Below, one piece after another: positions 25,170-35,066 of a DNA stretch of 35,964 bases (its first letter is position 1; every line of letters begins with the position of its first letter). The stretch is from Dolichospermum circinale AWQC310F (lineage in GTDB: Bacteria; Cyanobacteriota; Cyanobacteriia; Cyanobacteriales; Nostocaceae), in the NCBI RefSeq assembly GCF_000426925.1, contig NZ_KE384713.1, positions 95,723 to 131,686 on the forward strand. The letters run 5' to 3'. The position numbers and the translations under genes were made by a program. The notes under the pieces are model-generated. The model saw nothing but the letters and a program-made list of their open reading frames with translations, was not told the origin of the DNA and searched no databases.

Positions 25170-25259
25170 ATATTATAAGATAGTTCTTTCTCGTCGGTTC
25201 TATGATAACAGATTTTTCGCTTAGTGTCAATACCTTATACTTGACAATTTGCCAGTTTG

Positions 25260-25305
25260 GAGGCTGTTAAAACTGTTTAGTGCAAACTTTATTTTTAACA
25301 GCCTC
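25260..25305. terminator. Bidirectional intrinsic terminator
   Basis: GAGGCTGTTAAAA (25260-25272) is the exact reverse complement of TTTTAACAGCCTC (25293-25305), a 13-base-pair stem with a 20-base loop between two converging genes. The A/T-rich base of the loop and the position 10 bases after the ocp stop and 91 after the protease stop fit termination in both directions. Confidence 0.75.
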
Positions 25306-25314
25306 TTGATTTGA

Positions 25315-26283
25315 TTAAACTCGACGTAGGTTCATGAGTTCTTGAGGAGAGGCCAGCATATCAATGGCTACAAAGAATATTTTTCCTTCAGGATTGATCA
25401 AAAACCGCCAAGAAATATTCATACCGACAGTAACACCAAACCAAGGAGTTTGGACGATTCCTGTGATTTTCAGTTGCTTAGAACCGTCTGGTTGAACTTC
25501 ACAGATACCTTGTTGCGGCATCATGTTTAGTCCTTGTGCTTCTTCGCGCATATATTTAGCGATCGCTTCCCGGCCAACAATGGGCTTTTGGAATGGTGGT
25601 TGTAGCGCACCGTCGGTAGTAAATAGCGCAATAGCAGCATCAAAATTATCTGCATTCATGGCTTCAATATAGCCTAACACAGCGGGTTCTGTAATACCGT
25701 CAATTTTCACCGAGGAAATGACTGGAGTTGTGCGTTGGAAAGCAGGTTCTGTAGCTGCTTTGGGATAACTACTAGGACCGAGGTCAGAAGTATCAAATCC
25801 CATATCTACTACAGTATTCCGTAATACGGTAATTTGCTGACCTGGATCAAGTTTTTGTGTAGCTTCTAATACAAATCTTACACCAGGAGACATTTGATAA
25901 CCAACGGGAATAGGAGTAATAATTCCCTGTTTCATCAATTCTCCTAATTCATACCAGAACGCTAGTTTAGTATTTACACTGAAGAACCCATAGGAACGGC
26001 TAATAGGAGTATCAGCGCGACTGGCTAAATCCCGCATGACTTTTGTTTGTTCTTCACTGGACATTTGCTTAATTTGACTAAGCAGCCCCTCGGCTAATTG
26101 TAAGCGTGCTGCTCCTGGTGCAGCAGGAGTAATAGTTTTACCCATTTCAGTATAAGCATACCAAAGATAGGCTAATTTATCATCAACGTTAAGTTGATCG
26201 AACAAGGCTATAGTTGCGGGAATTGGACTAGGAACTTGAGTATTAGAAAAAATAGTTTGAGCAGACTGGATAGTTAATGCCAC
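25315..26283 (-). CDS. ocp: Orange carotenoid protein (full-length, photoprotective)
   Basis: OCP binds a ketocarotenoid and, when photoactivated by blue light, quenches phycobilisomes. 322 residues: N-terminal helical domain (1-165) and C-terminal NTF2-like domain (about 192-322). Key residues are kept: Y44 (YAYTEMGK), W110 (FWYELG), R155 (TVLRN), the C-terminal-domain tyrosine at 205, and the tryptophan of ISWRF. The GTG at 26281-26283 gives the family start MALTIQSA and has GGAG upstream; an upstream TTG would add five residues. The linker is about four residues longer than in OCP1. No frp gene is adjacent. Subtype (OCP1, OCP2 or OCPX) not resolved. Confidence 0.96.
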   Translation of the reverse strand: MALTIQSAQTIFSNTQVPSPIPATIALFDQLNVDDKLAYLWYAYTEMGKTITPAAPGAARLQLAEGLLSQIKQMSSEEQTKVMRDLASRADTPISRSYGFFSVNTKLAFWYELGELMKQGIITPIPVGYQMSPGVRFVLEATQKLDPGQQITVLRNTVVDMGFDTSDLGPSSYPKAATEPAFQRTTPVISSVKIDGITEPAVLGYIEAMNADNFDAAIALFTTDGALQPPFQKPIVGREAIAKYMREEAQGLNMMPQQGICEVQPDGSKQLKITGIVQTPWFGVTVGMNISWRFLINPEGKIFFVAIDMLASPQELMNLRRV

Positions 26284-26597
26284 AATTGGAATCTCCAAAA
26301 TTATGTGTTTATTAGTCGCTATGAAAACTTAAGTTAAAAATGTTTATGATGAACTTAGGTTTTATGTAAAGTAATGTAACGGAAATCTTAATTTTTGTAA
26401 AGCCATGGAAATTACGACTTGACAAAATAGATTAAATATGGTTTTCTACCATAAATGAATAGGTAACAAATATCTTGCTCCTCTAGAAGTAGCTAGAGGT
26501 GGGTGCAGTTTTCTATAACCATTGTCGAGACGTTCCATGAAACGTCTCTGCTAGAGGTGTTTATTGATTGTCAAGGGGAGATAATGAATGACATTAT
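26284..26597. other. 314-base spacer between glycosyltransferase and ocp, with two hairpins
   Basis: It holds the ocp upstream region plus CCTCTAG-N6-CTAGAGG (26480-26499) and GAGACGTT-CCATGA-AACGTCTC (26527-26548). The latter resembles the GAGACGTTCCATG-type palindromes scattered in cyanobacterial genomes. No gene seen. Confidence 0.6.
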
Positions 26598-27746
26598 CTA
26601 AACACCCCAACTCAGTGTTAAAGGTCGCTGTGCGAGGACTTGATGATAAAGCTGTTCTAATTGGGTGATGTTATCATTCAGGGTATAGCGTTCCAATACC
26701 CGCTTTCTGGCTTTTTGTCCTAACAATGTTGTTAGTTCTGGATGATCTTGAAATAGTGGTAAGAGAGTTTTTAACTGCGATCGCACACTGCTAGTATTAA
26801 TTGATACACCAGCACCCCGTTCTAAAACTTCTCCGTCAGCACCGACATCAGTAGCTAAACAGGCTAAACCACAGGACATTGCTTCTAATAGGGATAGGGA
26901 TAGACCTTCTACCAAAGAAGGCAAAATAAATACATCAGATCCCCGTAAAATTTCGATGCGGCGATTTTCGTCAGCGATAAATCCTAACCAGATGATCCCA
27001 TATTCAATCCCATAAAAGGACTCTAAAGAAGGTTTTAATGGACCATCACCGACAATAAGTAATTTTGTATTAATTCCCATATCTGACTGTTTCCAAGCAC
27101 GCAAGAGAGATTCAACGTTTTTCTCCTGAGCGATTCTTCCTTGATACACAAATAAACGTTCAGCACCAAATTCTGCTTTAATTTGGGAATGTCCTGGAGA
27201 ATACTTAATAGTATCTACACCATTAGGAATTACAGCAATTTTGTTTTCCCGCACCCCCATATTGGAGAGTAATTCTCTCTGAATTTGGGAAAAAATAATT
27301 ACGCGGTCATAATGATCTAAAAAAGGGGCATAGAGTTGATAAGCTAGGAGTTGGGTACTAGATAATAATTTTGCTCCTTTACCTGCAAATGGAGTGTGAA
27401 AAGTTGCAATTAGGGGTAAATTTAATTCTTCGCAAATTTCTGGTAAAACGAAGTCAAGAGTTGATAAAGTCAGAGAAGCGTGGACTATATCGGGTTTAAT
27501 TTCTCTGAGGGAATCTTTCAAAACTTTAGTTGCTTTAAAAGAGGGAATAGTGTAAACCTGGGACTTGTAGATAAATGGTAGGGGAACTTCTTGAAAATTC
27601 GGCCAGTTGTCCGTGGTGGCTTCTTCCTGAGCGAAGTGTAGAAAACTAACCTCATGTCCTCTATCTAATAAGCCGTTGGTAATTTCTCGACTATAGGTGA
27701 CGTTACCGCAAAAGGGGGTTTTTTTTCCAATCCAAGCTATACGCAT
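26598..27746 (-). CDS. Glycosyltransferase, GT-B fold, family 4
   Basis: A 382-residue protein: N-terminal MRIAWIGKKTPFCGNVTYSREITNGLLDRGHEVSF, AFHTPF-like TFHTPFAGKG, acceptor-side IPNGVD, and the donor-binding E-x7-E motif in PSLVEGLSLSLLEAMSCG. The ATG at 27746 is chosen for the family start; 11 upstream codons are unlikely. Resembles cyanobacterial GT4 enzymes such as the digalactosyldiacylglycerol synthase DgdA, and I suspect that identity, but cannot confirm it from sequence alone. Probably uses a UDP- or GDP-sugar at the cytosolic membrane face. Confidence 0.82.
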   Translation of the reverse strand: MRIAWIGKKTPFCGNVTYSREITNGLLDRGHEVSFLHFAQEEATTDNWPNFQEVPLPFIYKSQVYTIPSFKATKVLKDSLREIKPDIVHASLTLSTLDFVLPEICEELNLPLIATFHTPFAGKGAKLLSSTQLLAYQLYAPFLDHYDRVIIFSQIQRELLSNMGVRENKIAVIPNGVDTIKYSPGHSQIKAEFGAERLFVYQGRIAQEKNVESLLRAWKQSDMGINTKLLIVGDGPLKPSLESFYGIEYGIIWLGFIADENRRIEILRGSDVFILPSLVEGLSLSLLEAMSCGLACLATDVGADGEVLERGAGVSINTSSVRSQLKTLLPLFQDHPELTTLLGQKARKRVLERYTLNDNITQLEQLYHQVLAQRPLTLSWGV

Positions 27747-28017
27747 TCTTTGGTTATCTATAAAAAAGACGAGTATCAACTATACTGTTTTGATTATGCA
27801 GTTGTGATAACGGAATTTTCGTTGATGATCAAAATTCAGTTACAGGTAATTGAGAAACTAAATAATCCTGGTAATTAAAAATTCAATAAATAACTTTATT
27901 GATAATTAGAAAAAGTTATGAAAGATTTATTTTATCACAACTTAGTAAACTGATTATTGAGTTCATTTGCAACCAGGCAAATATTTTCTATTTGACTGGA
28001 CTAAGTATAGCATAAAT

Positions 28018-29664
28018 TCATGATTTTGATGCAGTTGGTGATGATTTGGCATCTTCAGATGCACCAGTATTGTACCAGGTAAAGAGACAGCCGCATAGGA
28101 CGATGACGGCTAGGGTAAAAAATACTGCTTTTAAGCCGATAAAAGTTTCTGCTATACCTGCTAAAGCCAGGGGGAGGGAGAGAGCAATATTAATCACATT
28201 ATTTTGCAGTCCAAATACCTTACCGCGCATAGCTGGGGGTGTTTCGGTTTGAATTGCGGTTTGCATGGGTATAGCGACTAAAGAGCCAAATACGCCCACT
28301 AGGGCTATAAATAGGAGTACGGGTAAGAGTTGGGTTGTAAATAATGATAAACCAATTAAAGAGGCTGTCATGCCGATACAACCGCAAAAACTGAGTTGTT
28401 TGTAGGAAAAACGTTGACCAAATTGGCCGAGAATTGTCGCTCCCACAGCAACACCAACACCTGCGGAGGCTAGTAAGAAGCCGAATTGAGAGGCTTTGAT
28501 ATTAGGGATAATTTCTGCCATACGCACAGCCAGAACAGTGAGAGCTGCAAAGACAGAAAATAAGATAATTAGTTGTAATAAAGCATTACGGATGCGATGA
28601 TTTTCTTGGAGATAACGTAACCCGTCGCGTAGGTCCAAGAAAACGTGAGGAAATTCTGTCTCCGGGGGGTGAGGTTTTTCGTTAGTTTGGATTAATAATA
28701 ATATTAACCCAGCGATCGCATAACTACCACCGACCAAAATTTCTTTTCCCAAGCCACCGTTACCACCTAATTGTATCCACAGTTTATCTGCTAATGCTAA
28801 AACTGGTTCTCCGACTGCAAAACCAACAATTACAGAAGCCATCATTGTTGTTGTATAAAGAGAATTAGCAGACAGTAAATCTTGTTCTTTTACTATTAAA
28901 GGAATGGCGGATTGTTCGGCTGGTGCAAAAAATTGTGTTAGGGTAGAAACTAAAAAAGTCACACCTAAAATAATCAAGAAACCCACGGGTAAAACTCCCA
29001 CAGGCTGCCAATTATGAGTAAACCATAATAAGGTAGGAATGAGTAAAACCAGAATACCACGCCAAATATTTGATGCTACCAAAACAACTTTTTTTGACCA
29101 ACGATCTACAAACACCCCAGCCAGAGAACCAAATAATACGGCGGGAATTGTAAAGGCCATCATTAGAGCGGAAACCCAACCGCTAATACTTTGATCACTA
29201 GCTTGAAACTGACTATTAATCAAAGCGATCATTAATACTAAATAAACTTTATCAGCTAATTGACAAAAAACTTGACCTGCCCAAAGAGCGAGGAAATTCC
29301 GATTTTTTAATACAGGTAAAAAACCCGATTTTTGATGATTTTCTGAATCTTGACCTCCAGAACCACTATCCATTAATGGTAGAGTTTCTGGTATTATTTC
29401 CGTTGCTACTGAGTCCTGATCTTGATCACAATTAATTTTATCATTTATCTGGGTAATTTCTAGTGATTTAGGGATATCAGTCAAGGGAATTTCTGATGTG
29501 AAATTTCCAGATTCAGAAATATTATTGAGTGGCATTTCTGAACTATGAATATGACTTAGTTTAGGTGAAGAAGCAACATTATGATCTGAGGATCTATGGT
29601 TTTTTTTAGCTTCGCTAGGTGAGTGAGTTCGGCTTTTTCTATCTAAATCAGACGATTGCATCAT
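28018..29664 (-). CDS. Major facilitator superfamily transporter with long N-terminal tail
   Basis: A 548-residue protein. Residues about 115-540 hold 10-12 membrane spans, beginning [25 protein letters not shown], with the MFS loop motif in [15 protein letters not shown] and a related [12 protein letters not shown] in the second half. It resembles drug or proton antiporter-type MFS proteins; substrate unknown. The first 110 residues are polar, Ser/Asn/Asp-rich and probably disordered, unusual for the family. The ATG at 29664 overlaps the recO end by 17 bases; a TTG 24 bases further up is less likely. Last gene of deoC-recO-MFS. Confidence 0.85.
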   Translation of the reverse strand: MMQSSDLDRKSRTHSPSEAKKNHRSSDHNVASSPKLSHIHSSEMPLNNISESGNFTSEIPLTDIPKSLEITQINDKINCDQDQDSVATEIIPETLPLMDSGSGGQDSENHQKSGFLPVLKNRNFLALWAGQVFCQLADKVYLVLMIALINSQFQASDQSISGWVSALMMAFTIPAVLFGSLAGVFVDRWSKKVVLVASNIWRGILVLLIPTLLWFTHNWQPVGVLPVGFLIILGVTFLVSTLTQFFAPAEQSAIPLIVKEQDLLSANSLYTTTMMASVIVGFAVGEPVLALADKLWIQLGGNGGLGKEILVGGSYAIAGLILLLIQTNEKPHPPETEFPHVFLDLRDGLRYLQENHRIRNALLQLIILFSVFAALTVLAVRMAEIIPNIKASQFGFLLASAGVGVAVGATILGQFGQRFSYKQLSFCGCIGMTASLIGLSLFTTQLLPVLLFIALVGVFGSLVAIPMQTAIQTETPPAMRGKVFGLQNNVINIALSLPLALAGIAETFIGLKAVFFTLAVIVLCGCLFTWYNTGASEDAKSSPTASKS

Positions 29665-30577
29665 GGTTAGTGGCAAAATAAGAGTCAATCAAAGTGGCAG
29701 AGTGAATAGGTCGTCCCAAATGATACTGGACATACTGACGTAAAACTTGCTCAACAGCTAACCATCCAGAATAGTCGGCTGCATCTATTTGTATTATCTC
29801 TATTTCCGACAGATGTTGAAGCATAAACAGTTCCTTTGCGTTCAACAGGTAAGAAACAATTGGTAACTCCTGGGGATAAAAAATCGTTTTATCACTAGGG
29901 TCAGAGGCCAAGGATTGGGTATTGGGAACATTTGTCCTTGTGTTTCCGTTCATTTTCCGATGTTCCCATTTTCCCTGCTCTATTTGCTGTTGCAAATTTT
30001 TCCAGGCGTCTAAACAAATTATCCCACCAGAGGGAATACTAAATCCAACTTGCCAATGGGGATTTTTCCAGTCTGGAGTTAAAAACCGCTGTGTTAAGCA
30101 ACAAAATTCTACTTGCGGTGTCAGACCCGCTAAATTTAACAGATGAAATACACCTTGAACTAAACAAGCAACTACACATTTTGTTTCGGTTGTGGGTATA
30201 TCCTCTATACGCTGAATCTTTTTATTAAATAACTCATAAAGTTCTATTTGGGGTTGTTCGCTTAAAGATTGACATAATACTATTTCAGCTAAATATTGAC
30301 TAGCAGCTAATTTACCGAAATTCCTAGATAAACCCGGATAATTTTTAATGGTTTGAGCCTCAATAATTATACTAAGATTTTTACCTGGAGAAATTAGTAA
30401 TTCATTAATCACAAACATCCCCATTTTACCGCCCAAACTGGAATTTTGTTTACGCGCTCCCGTCGCCACTGCTCGAATCAAACCAAATTCCTGGGTAAGA
30501 ATTGTGACTATTTTATCCGATTCGCCCAGGGGCTGAGTTTTGAGATTGATACCAGTTGCTTTGTAGGTTTTACTCAT
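29648..30577 (-). CDS. recO: DNA repair protein RecO
   Basis: RecO loads RecA onto SSB-coated gaps with RecR (RecFOR pathway). 309 residues: N-terminal OB fold ([39 protein letters not shown]) followed by the helical domain with [10 protein letters not shown], and a C-terminal part ending [24 protein letters not shown]. Longer than E. coli RecO, with a polar insertion around residues 206-230. It follows deoC by 37 bases. Confidence 0.94.
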   Translation of the reverse strand: MSKTYKATGINLKTQPLGESDKIVTILTQEFGLIRAVATGARKQNSSLGGKMGMFVINELLISPGKNLSIIIEAQTIKNYPGLSRNFGKLAASQYLAEIVLCQSLSEQPQIELYELFNKKIQRIEDIPTTETKCVVACLVQGVFHLLNLAGLTPQVEFCCLTQRFLTPDWKNPHWQVGFSIPSGGIICLDAWKNLQQQIEQGKWEHRKMNGNTRTNVPNTQSLASDPSDKTIFYPQELPIVSYLLNAKELFMLQHLSEIEIIQIDAADYSGWLAVEQVLRQYVQYHLGRPIHSATLIDSYFATNHDAIV

Positions 30578-30614
30578 TAGTTACTGGTCATTAGTAAAAA
30601 ATTTTTCATATTAT

Positions 30615-31292
30615 CTATTCCTCGACCGGGTTATTACGTTGACGAAGTAAATCTACACCACGGGATGTGCCTAATCGAGTCGCACCAGCTATAATTAGAT
30701 CTAAGGCTTCATTGTGTGTACGAATACCCCCTGACGCTTTGATTCCTACCCGATCTTTTGCTATCTCTTTTAAAAGTTTAACATCTGCTACAGTTGCACC
30801 ACCATTCCAACCTGTACTGGTTTTCAAGAATGCTGCACCGGCATCCATAGCCAATTCTGCTGCTATTTTTTTCTCAGTATCAGTAAGAAGACTAGTTTCC
30901 AAAACTACCTTAACAGGCTGTCCGGCTTCTTCGCAAATTGTGGCAATTTCCTGGTGAACTTCGTCTGTTTTCCCGGCTTTTAACCACCCTAAATTAATAA
31001 CTACATCTAATTCAGTAGCGCCATTATCTACTGCTTCTTTAGCTTCATATAATTTCACGGCTGAGGTATTTGCACCATTGGGAAAGCCAATGACCGTACA
31101 AATTCGAGGATTTTTTTTATACAGTAGTTCTGCTGCTTGCTTGACATAGCAGGGATTTACACAAACGGAAGCAAAGTTATATCTATATGCTTCATCGCAC
31201 CATTGACTTATATGTTCTGGAGTGGCGATTGGTAATAGCAGAGAGTGGTCAATAAACGGCGCAATATCAATATTTGGATAGTCTAGTGCCAT
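30615..31292 (-). CDS. deoC: Deoxyribose-phosphate aldolase
   Basis: Cleaves 2-deoxyribose 5-phosphate to glyceraldehyde 3-phosphate and acetaldehyde in nucleoside salvage. 225 residues of the TIM-barrel class I aldolase family: Schiff-base lysine K157 in FLKTSTGW, relay lysine K185 in [10 protein letters not shown], and D96 in [13 protein letters not shown]. Full length. It opens the minus-strand group deoC-recO-MFS, a neighbourhood I associate with cyanobacteria. Confidence 0.96.
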   Translation of the reverse strand: MALDYPNIDIAPFIDHSLLLPIATPEHISQWCDEAYRYNFASVCVNPCYVKQAAELLYKKNPRICTVIGFPNGANTSAVKLYEAKEAVDNGATELDVVINLGWLKAGKTDEVHQEIATICEEAGQPVKVVLETSLLTDTEKKIAAELAMDAGAAFLKTSTGWNGGATVADVKLLKEIAKDRVGIKASGGIRTHNEALDLIIAGATRLGTSRGVDLLRQRNNPVEE

Positions 31293-31358
31293 CGTTTTTA
31301 TTTGGGTGTAGAGTTGATGATCAAAATTAAAGTATTTCTTATATATTAAACCATATAG

Positions 31359-31394
31359 TTTGTAGGTTGGGTTGAGGTAAGAAACCCAACAAAT
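31359..31394. repeat. Interspersed palindrome GTTGGGTT...AAACCCAAC
   Basis: TAGGTTGGGTT (from about 31361) pairs with AAACCCAAC (to about 31391) around GAGGTAAG. This GGTTGGGTT / AACCCAAC palindrome is a familiar intergenic repeat type of cyanobacteria. It lies upstream of deoC. Confidence 0.65.
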
Positions 31395-31511
31395 GGGTGG
31401 GGTGGTGCTGTCACCGGACTTCCAAAAAATGAACTGATATATTAAACCATATTTAATATGATTAAATGATCATACTAGTAAATTCTTGAATTATCTGAAA
31501 AATTGAGTATT

Positions 31512-32645
31512 TTAGTTGAAAGAATTAGTATTTAAGAAGTCAAGAATAGTTTGTGCTAATGATTTTGCTGCTAGGTATGGTAGACCATTACCAACAGTTT
31601 TAAACATATTCGTAAGTGACATATTTTCTGGGAGTGAAAAATTAGCGGGTAAAGATTGAATTGCTAAAGCTTCTGCTACGGAAATACGCCTAATTTTATA
31701 AGGATGTAAATGTACTTCATTATTACCATAACAAGCTGTGGGAGAATAACGCCACCTATGTAAACGTTTAAATGATTTTTTAGAATCATCTCCTTCTGCA
31801 ATAGTAGCAAATTTGATTTTACCTGCTCTTGGTTGAAAATAATGTTTAGCATTGGGATGGTTAAGAACGTTATTTTTTCTAAACCAATATTCAACGGTTA
31901 GTTGTTGAGGAATATTTTCAGGACAAGGAATTAGGGAATTTTCTTGAAATAGTTCCCATTGCTTCCAGGGATAAGCAAATACTTGATTTTGAGGATATAA
32001 AACATATTTTTCCCAAGGAAAGGTAAATTCATATTTGATTTTCATATTTTGGAGAAAATTATTTTTAAAACCTAGTAAAATAATTCTCTCTCTATCTTGA
32101 GGTACAGCGTATTCTATGGAATTAATTAAACGTTCTGTTAATATATAACCTGCTTGTTGTAATTTGATTTTTAACTCTTCAAAAAATAGACGGTGTTTTG
32201 TAGTTCTCCATAAACCTTTGACATTTTCAAAGAAAAAGAAATCAGGTAAATTTTGACAAATTAATTCGATATAAGCAGATGAAAGTTTACCATTATCTCC
32301 TAAATGTCCTTTATTTTTACCACCAACGGAAAAATCTGGACAGGGTGGACCACCAATAAAGCCTATGATATTATTTAATTTGCGGGAATCTTTGACTAAT
32401 TCATTTAGTCGTTGTGCTGGTGTTCCTGTTACTAATTTGCTTACGTCTGCGGCTTCTCCTTGATGATATCCATATTCAGGTTGGGGGAGTTTAAGAATTT
32501 CCCGTGAATGGCGATAAGCTGACATAAATGGCGGGAAAATTTCATTAACATAAGTGATGTTATAACCTGTAGTTTCAAAGCCTAAATCCAGGAATCCTGA
32601 GCCGGAAAAAAAGGAGAAAATAGTGGGATGAGTGATCACTGACAT
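31512..32645 (-). CDS. DNA (cytosine-5) methyltransferase, apparently solitary
   Basis: A 377-residue C5 methyltransferase with motifs in order: I FSFFSGSGFLDLG (10-22, AdoMet), IV GGPPCPDFS (99-106, catalytic C102), VI FFENVKG (139-144), VIII QDRERIILLGF (183-193), and X TVGNGLPYLAAKSLA near the end. The stretch between VIII and IX (about 200-330) is the target-recognition region. ATG at 32645 is preferred to one 7 codons earlier. No restriction endonuclease gene is adjacent, so it may be an orphan enzyme like other cyanobacterial methyltransferases. The target sequence cannot be told. Confidence 0.92.
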   Translation of the reverse strand: MSVITHPTIFSFFSGSGFLDLGFETTGYNITYVNEIFPPFMSAYRHSREILKLPQPEYGYHQGEAADVSKLVTGTPAQRLNELVKDSRKLNNIIGFIGGPPCPDFSVGGKNKGHLGDNGKLSSAYIELICQNLPDFFFFENVKGLWRTTKHRLFFEELKIKLQQAGYILTERLINSIEYAVPQDRERIILLGFKNNFLQNMKIKYEFTFPWEKYVLYPQNQVFAYPWKQWELFQENSLIPCPENIPQQLTVEYWFRKNNVLNHPNAKHYFQPRAGKIKFATIAEGDDSKKSFKRLHRWRYSPTACYGNNEVHLHPYKIRRISVAEALAIQSLPANFSLPENMSLTNMFKTVGNGLPYLAAKSLAQTILDFLNTNSFN

Positions 32646-33058
32646 AATGTAATATTTAAATAACAATTTATTTAATTATTCCTAATATAACCGATATTAC
32701 AGCGGTTTCCGATCTGATGAAGTACAAAGTTGAATCATGAAACTCTTGTGGTGCGGGCATCTTGCCCGCTAGATATGTACCTCATAACACCGGGAAGTGC
32801 TGTATTTATTAGTCAATAGCATTTTCTTGGAAAAATTAAAAAAAATAAATTTATGTTTTTGATGTGATCTAATTATTTAATTAGGGCGTGAATTTGCTTT
32901 ATAATTCTACCATAAATCACCAGGGAATAAATTTCCTACCTAATAAAATAGAGTCAAGGCTGAATTGAATTAAAAAACTAAAAAATTAAAAAATTAAAAA
33001 TTATTAGTATTTCCGCTAAAATCAACATTTAAAGACAGTAAAGCAGGAGAAACCAGAC
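32646..33058. other. 413-base intergenic region between the methyltransferase and pdxJ
   Basis: Divergent upstream regions. It contains the hairpin GCGGGCA-TCT-TGCCCGC (32753-32769), a GCGGTTTCC fragment at 32702-32710 resembling the repeats near 20330, and a run of A-tract units (TAAAAAAC, TAAAAAAT, TAAAAAAT) at about 32970-33003 before pdxJ. No gene seen. Confidence 0.6.
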
Positions 33059-33778
33059 GTGCCTACACTCGGTGTAAATATTGATCATATAGCTACTATC
33101 CGTCAAGCTCGACGCACAGTAGAGCCAGATCCCATAGCAGCAGCATTACTAGCAGAACTAGCGGGTGCAGATGGCATTACAGCCCATTTACGCGAAGATA
33201 GAAGACATATTCAAGATAGAGACGTGCGACTATTGCGGCAAACCGTCAGAACTCATCTAAACTTAGAAATGGCTGCAACCGAGGAAATGTTAGCCATAGC
33301 CCTAGACATCAAACCTGATTATGTTACCCTAGTACCAGAAAAGCGGGAAGAAGTGACCACAGAAGGTGGTTTAGATATTGTCGGACAAACTGCTAGAATA
33401 GGGGCAATAGTGGATAAACTGCAAAATGCTGGCATTCCCGTAAGTTTGTTCATTGATGCTGAATTACCACAAATCGAGGCATCTGTCAAGGTAAAAGCCA
33501 AATTTATTGAACTGCATACAGGACAATATGCAGAAGCCAAAGACGAAACAACTCGTCAGCGGGAACTAGCTTTATTAGCCCAAGGCTGTGAACAAGCCAT
33601 TAAAGCGGGTTTAAGGGTAAATGCTGGTCACGGACTCACATACTGGAACGTTTACCCTGTGGCCGCGCTTCCAGGTATGGAAGAACTAAATATTGGTCAT
33701 ACTATCATTAGTCGAGCCGCTCTGGTAGGTATAGAAAGAGCAGTTCGAGAAATGAAAGCAGCAATGGGGGGTAATTGA
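33059..33778 (+). CDS. pdxJ: Pyridoxine 5'-phosphate synthase
   Basis: Last ring-closing step of the DXP-dependent vitamin B6 pathway, joining 1-deoxy-D-xylulose 5-phosphate with 3-amino-2-oxopropyl phosphate. 239 residues: [16 protein letters not shown] at the start, [37 protein letters not shown] and [14 protein letters not shown], all PdxJ signatures. The start is GTG with AGGAGA 10 bases upstream. Followed at about 100 bases by the pathogen-related homologue. Confidence 0.96.
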   Translation: MPTLGVNIDHIATIRQARRTVEPDPIAAALLAELAGADGITAHLREDRRHIQDRDVRLLRQTVRTHLNLEMAATEEMLAIALDIKPDYVTLVPEKREEVTTEGGLDIVGQTARIGAIVDKLQNAGIPVSLFIDAELPQIEASVKVKAKFIELHTGQYAEAKDETTRQRELALLAQGCEQAIKAGLRVNAGHGLTYWNVYPVAALPGMEELNIGHTIISRAALVGIERAVREMKAAMGGN

Positions 33779-33873
33779 TAATTGGGTAAAATTCTGATCT
33801 TTTACCTCTTGCTACTGGGGAGTATTGGTTGCGAAATCCTGTAAATTAAATTAAAGTCAGACTTGAAACTTTT

Positions 33874-34590
33874 ATGACTCCTACACCGAATAACTTACCC
33901 CTATGGGTACAGGACAGAGCTAAGGTAATTGCAGCCAGTACAGACGCTCAATGGCGCTATCAAAAGCCACCTGACTATAGCCGTTCTCAGCAGAACCTAG
34001 CTAAAGAGAGTATTCACCATCATTTAGAAGGTACACTAGAAGCAATTGTGGAAAACCTAGTCAGAACCTTTGAAATGGAAGTTTCATGGAAAACTAACCC
34101 CCAACAGTGGTTATCTGTGGTTAATGACAAATTCCGGGTGAGTAGCAATGGAGGCCAAGAATATACCGCCGCTGAATTAGGCGCGAAAGGTACTTATAAT
34201 TTATTTATGGCTGACTCTGAACATTACAAAGCTTCCGAAGAAAGTTTTGAATCATCCCATGATATCTTTCATAGTACCTTTCCCCAAGGATTTCCCTGGG
34301 AGGTATTAGCGGTTTATTCAGGTCCGCCTCATGTTACATTCAAATGGCGACACTGGGGACATTTTCAGGGTAAATATAAAAATTATGCACCAACGGGGGA
34401 AACAGTAGAAATGATCGGTATGAGTGTTGCCCATGTTACCGATGATTTAAAAATTGTTTCCTTAGAACACTATTTTGATAATGCCCTGTTCTTGGAAAAA
34501 TTGACAGCAGGTGGCAAAATAGAAAATAGTGACAATAAAGGTAGTGGTTGTCCCTTTGGTTCTTGGTTTCAGGGATTAAAGAAAAGTTAA
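33874..34590 (+). CDS. Homologue of plant 'pathogen-related protein' (SnoaL/NTF2-like fold expected)
   Basis: A 238-residue soluble protein. WEVLAVYSGPPHVTFKWRHWGHFQG, the WRYQKPPDYS segment near residue 27, and the GCP of the C-terminus follow the order of the barley/plant 'pathogen-related protein' as I remember it (EVLDVYSGPP, FKFRHWG). The family is usually placed in the SnoaL-like NTF2 superfamily; enzymatic role unknown. No signal peptide. Lies between pdxJ and ycf54 on the same strand. Identification rests on remembered family sequence. Confidence 0.7.
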   Translation: MTPTPNNLPLWVQDRAKVIAASTDAQWRYQKPPDYSRSQQNLAKESIHHHLEGTLEAIVENLVRTFEMEVSWKTNPQQWLSVVNDKFRVSSNGGQEYTAAELGAKGTYNLFMADSEHYKASEESFESSHDIFHSTFPQGFPWEVLAVYSGPPHVTFKWRHWGHFQGKYKNYAPTGETVEMIGMSVAHVTDDLKIVSLEHYFDNALFLEKLTAGGKIENSDNKGSGCPFGSWFQGLKKS

Positions 34591-34598
34591 TTGTTCGA

Positions 34599-34691
34599 GG
34601 TACAGCGTCAATACTGTACCATTATTACATCTTCGACTTCTTTTTTCATGATGTCAGTGAATGACGAATCAATACTAGAAGTCGGGGATGT
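34599..34691. repeat. Inverted repeats upstream of ycf54
   Basis: GGTACAG-N8-CTGTACC at 34599-34620, then a larger inverted repeat: 34627-34641 (ACATCTTCGACTTCT) against 34677-34691 (AGAAGTCGGGGATGT), 13 of 15 matches, the other two being G-U pairs in RNA. Could end the upstream transcript or be an interspersed palindromic repeat. Confidence 0.6.
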
Positions 34692-34736
34692 TAACGCCTT
34701 ACCATAGAATTATGAATTAGTCAGTAAACACAGAAA

Positions 34737-35066
34737 ATGGAAAAATATTATTACGTTTTGGCCAGTCAACACTTTCTCATAGAAGAAGAACCAATAGATG
34801 AAGTTCTCAAAGAACGGACTCGTCACTATCATGAACAAGAAAAAGAAATTGATTTTTGGTTAGTTAAGCAACCTGCTTTTTTAGAAGCACCAGAAATGAA
34901 AGATATTAAAAAGAAATGTCCTCAACCAGCAGCAGCAATTATTTCCACTAATGCTCAATTCATTACCTGGCTAAAATTACGGTTAGAGTATGTCATTACT
35001 GGAGAATTTTCAGCCCCTTCTCAGGCTATACCTAATGCAATAGCCTCTCTTAGCAGCGTTTCTTAA
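34737..35066 (+). CDS. ycf54: Ycf54, accessory factor of the Mg-protoporphyrin monomethyl ester cyclase
   Basis: Ycf54 is needed for assembly or activity of the aerobic cyclase (AcsF/CycI) that makes the fifth ring of chlorophyll. 109 residues, full length: MEKYYYVLASQHFLIEEEPIDEVLKERTRHYHEQEKEIDFWLV, then KKCPQPAAAIISTNAQFITWLKLRLEYVITGEF, which closely follows Synechocystis Ycf54. The stop codon is followed directly by heptamers of the AGGGAAT type. Confidence 0.93.
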   Translation: MEKYYYVLASQHFLIEEEPIDEVLKERTRHYHEQEKEIDFWLVKQPAFLEAPEMKDIKKKCPQPAAAIISTNAQFITWLKLRLEYVITGEFSAPSQAIPNAIASLSSVS

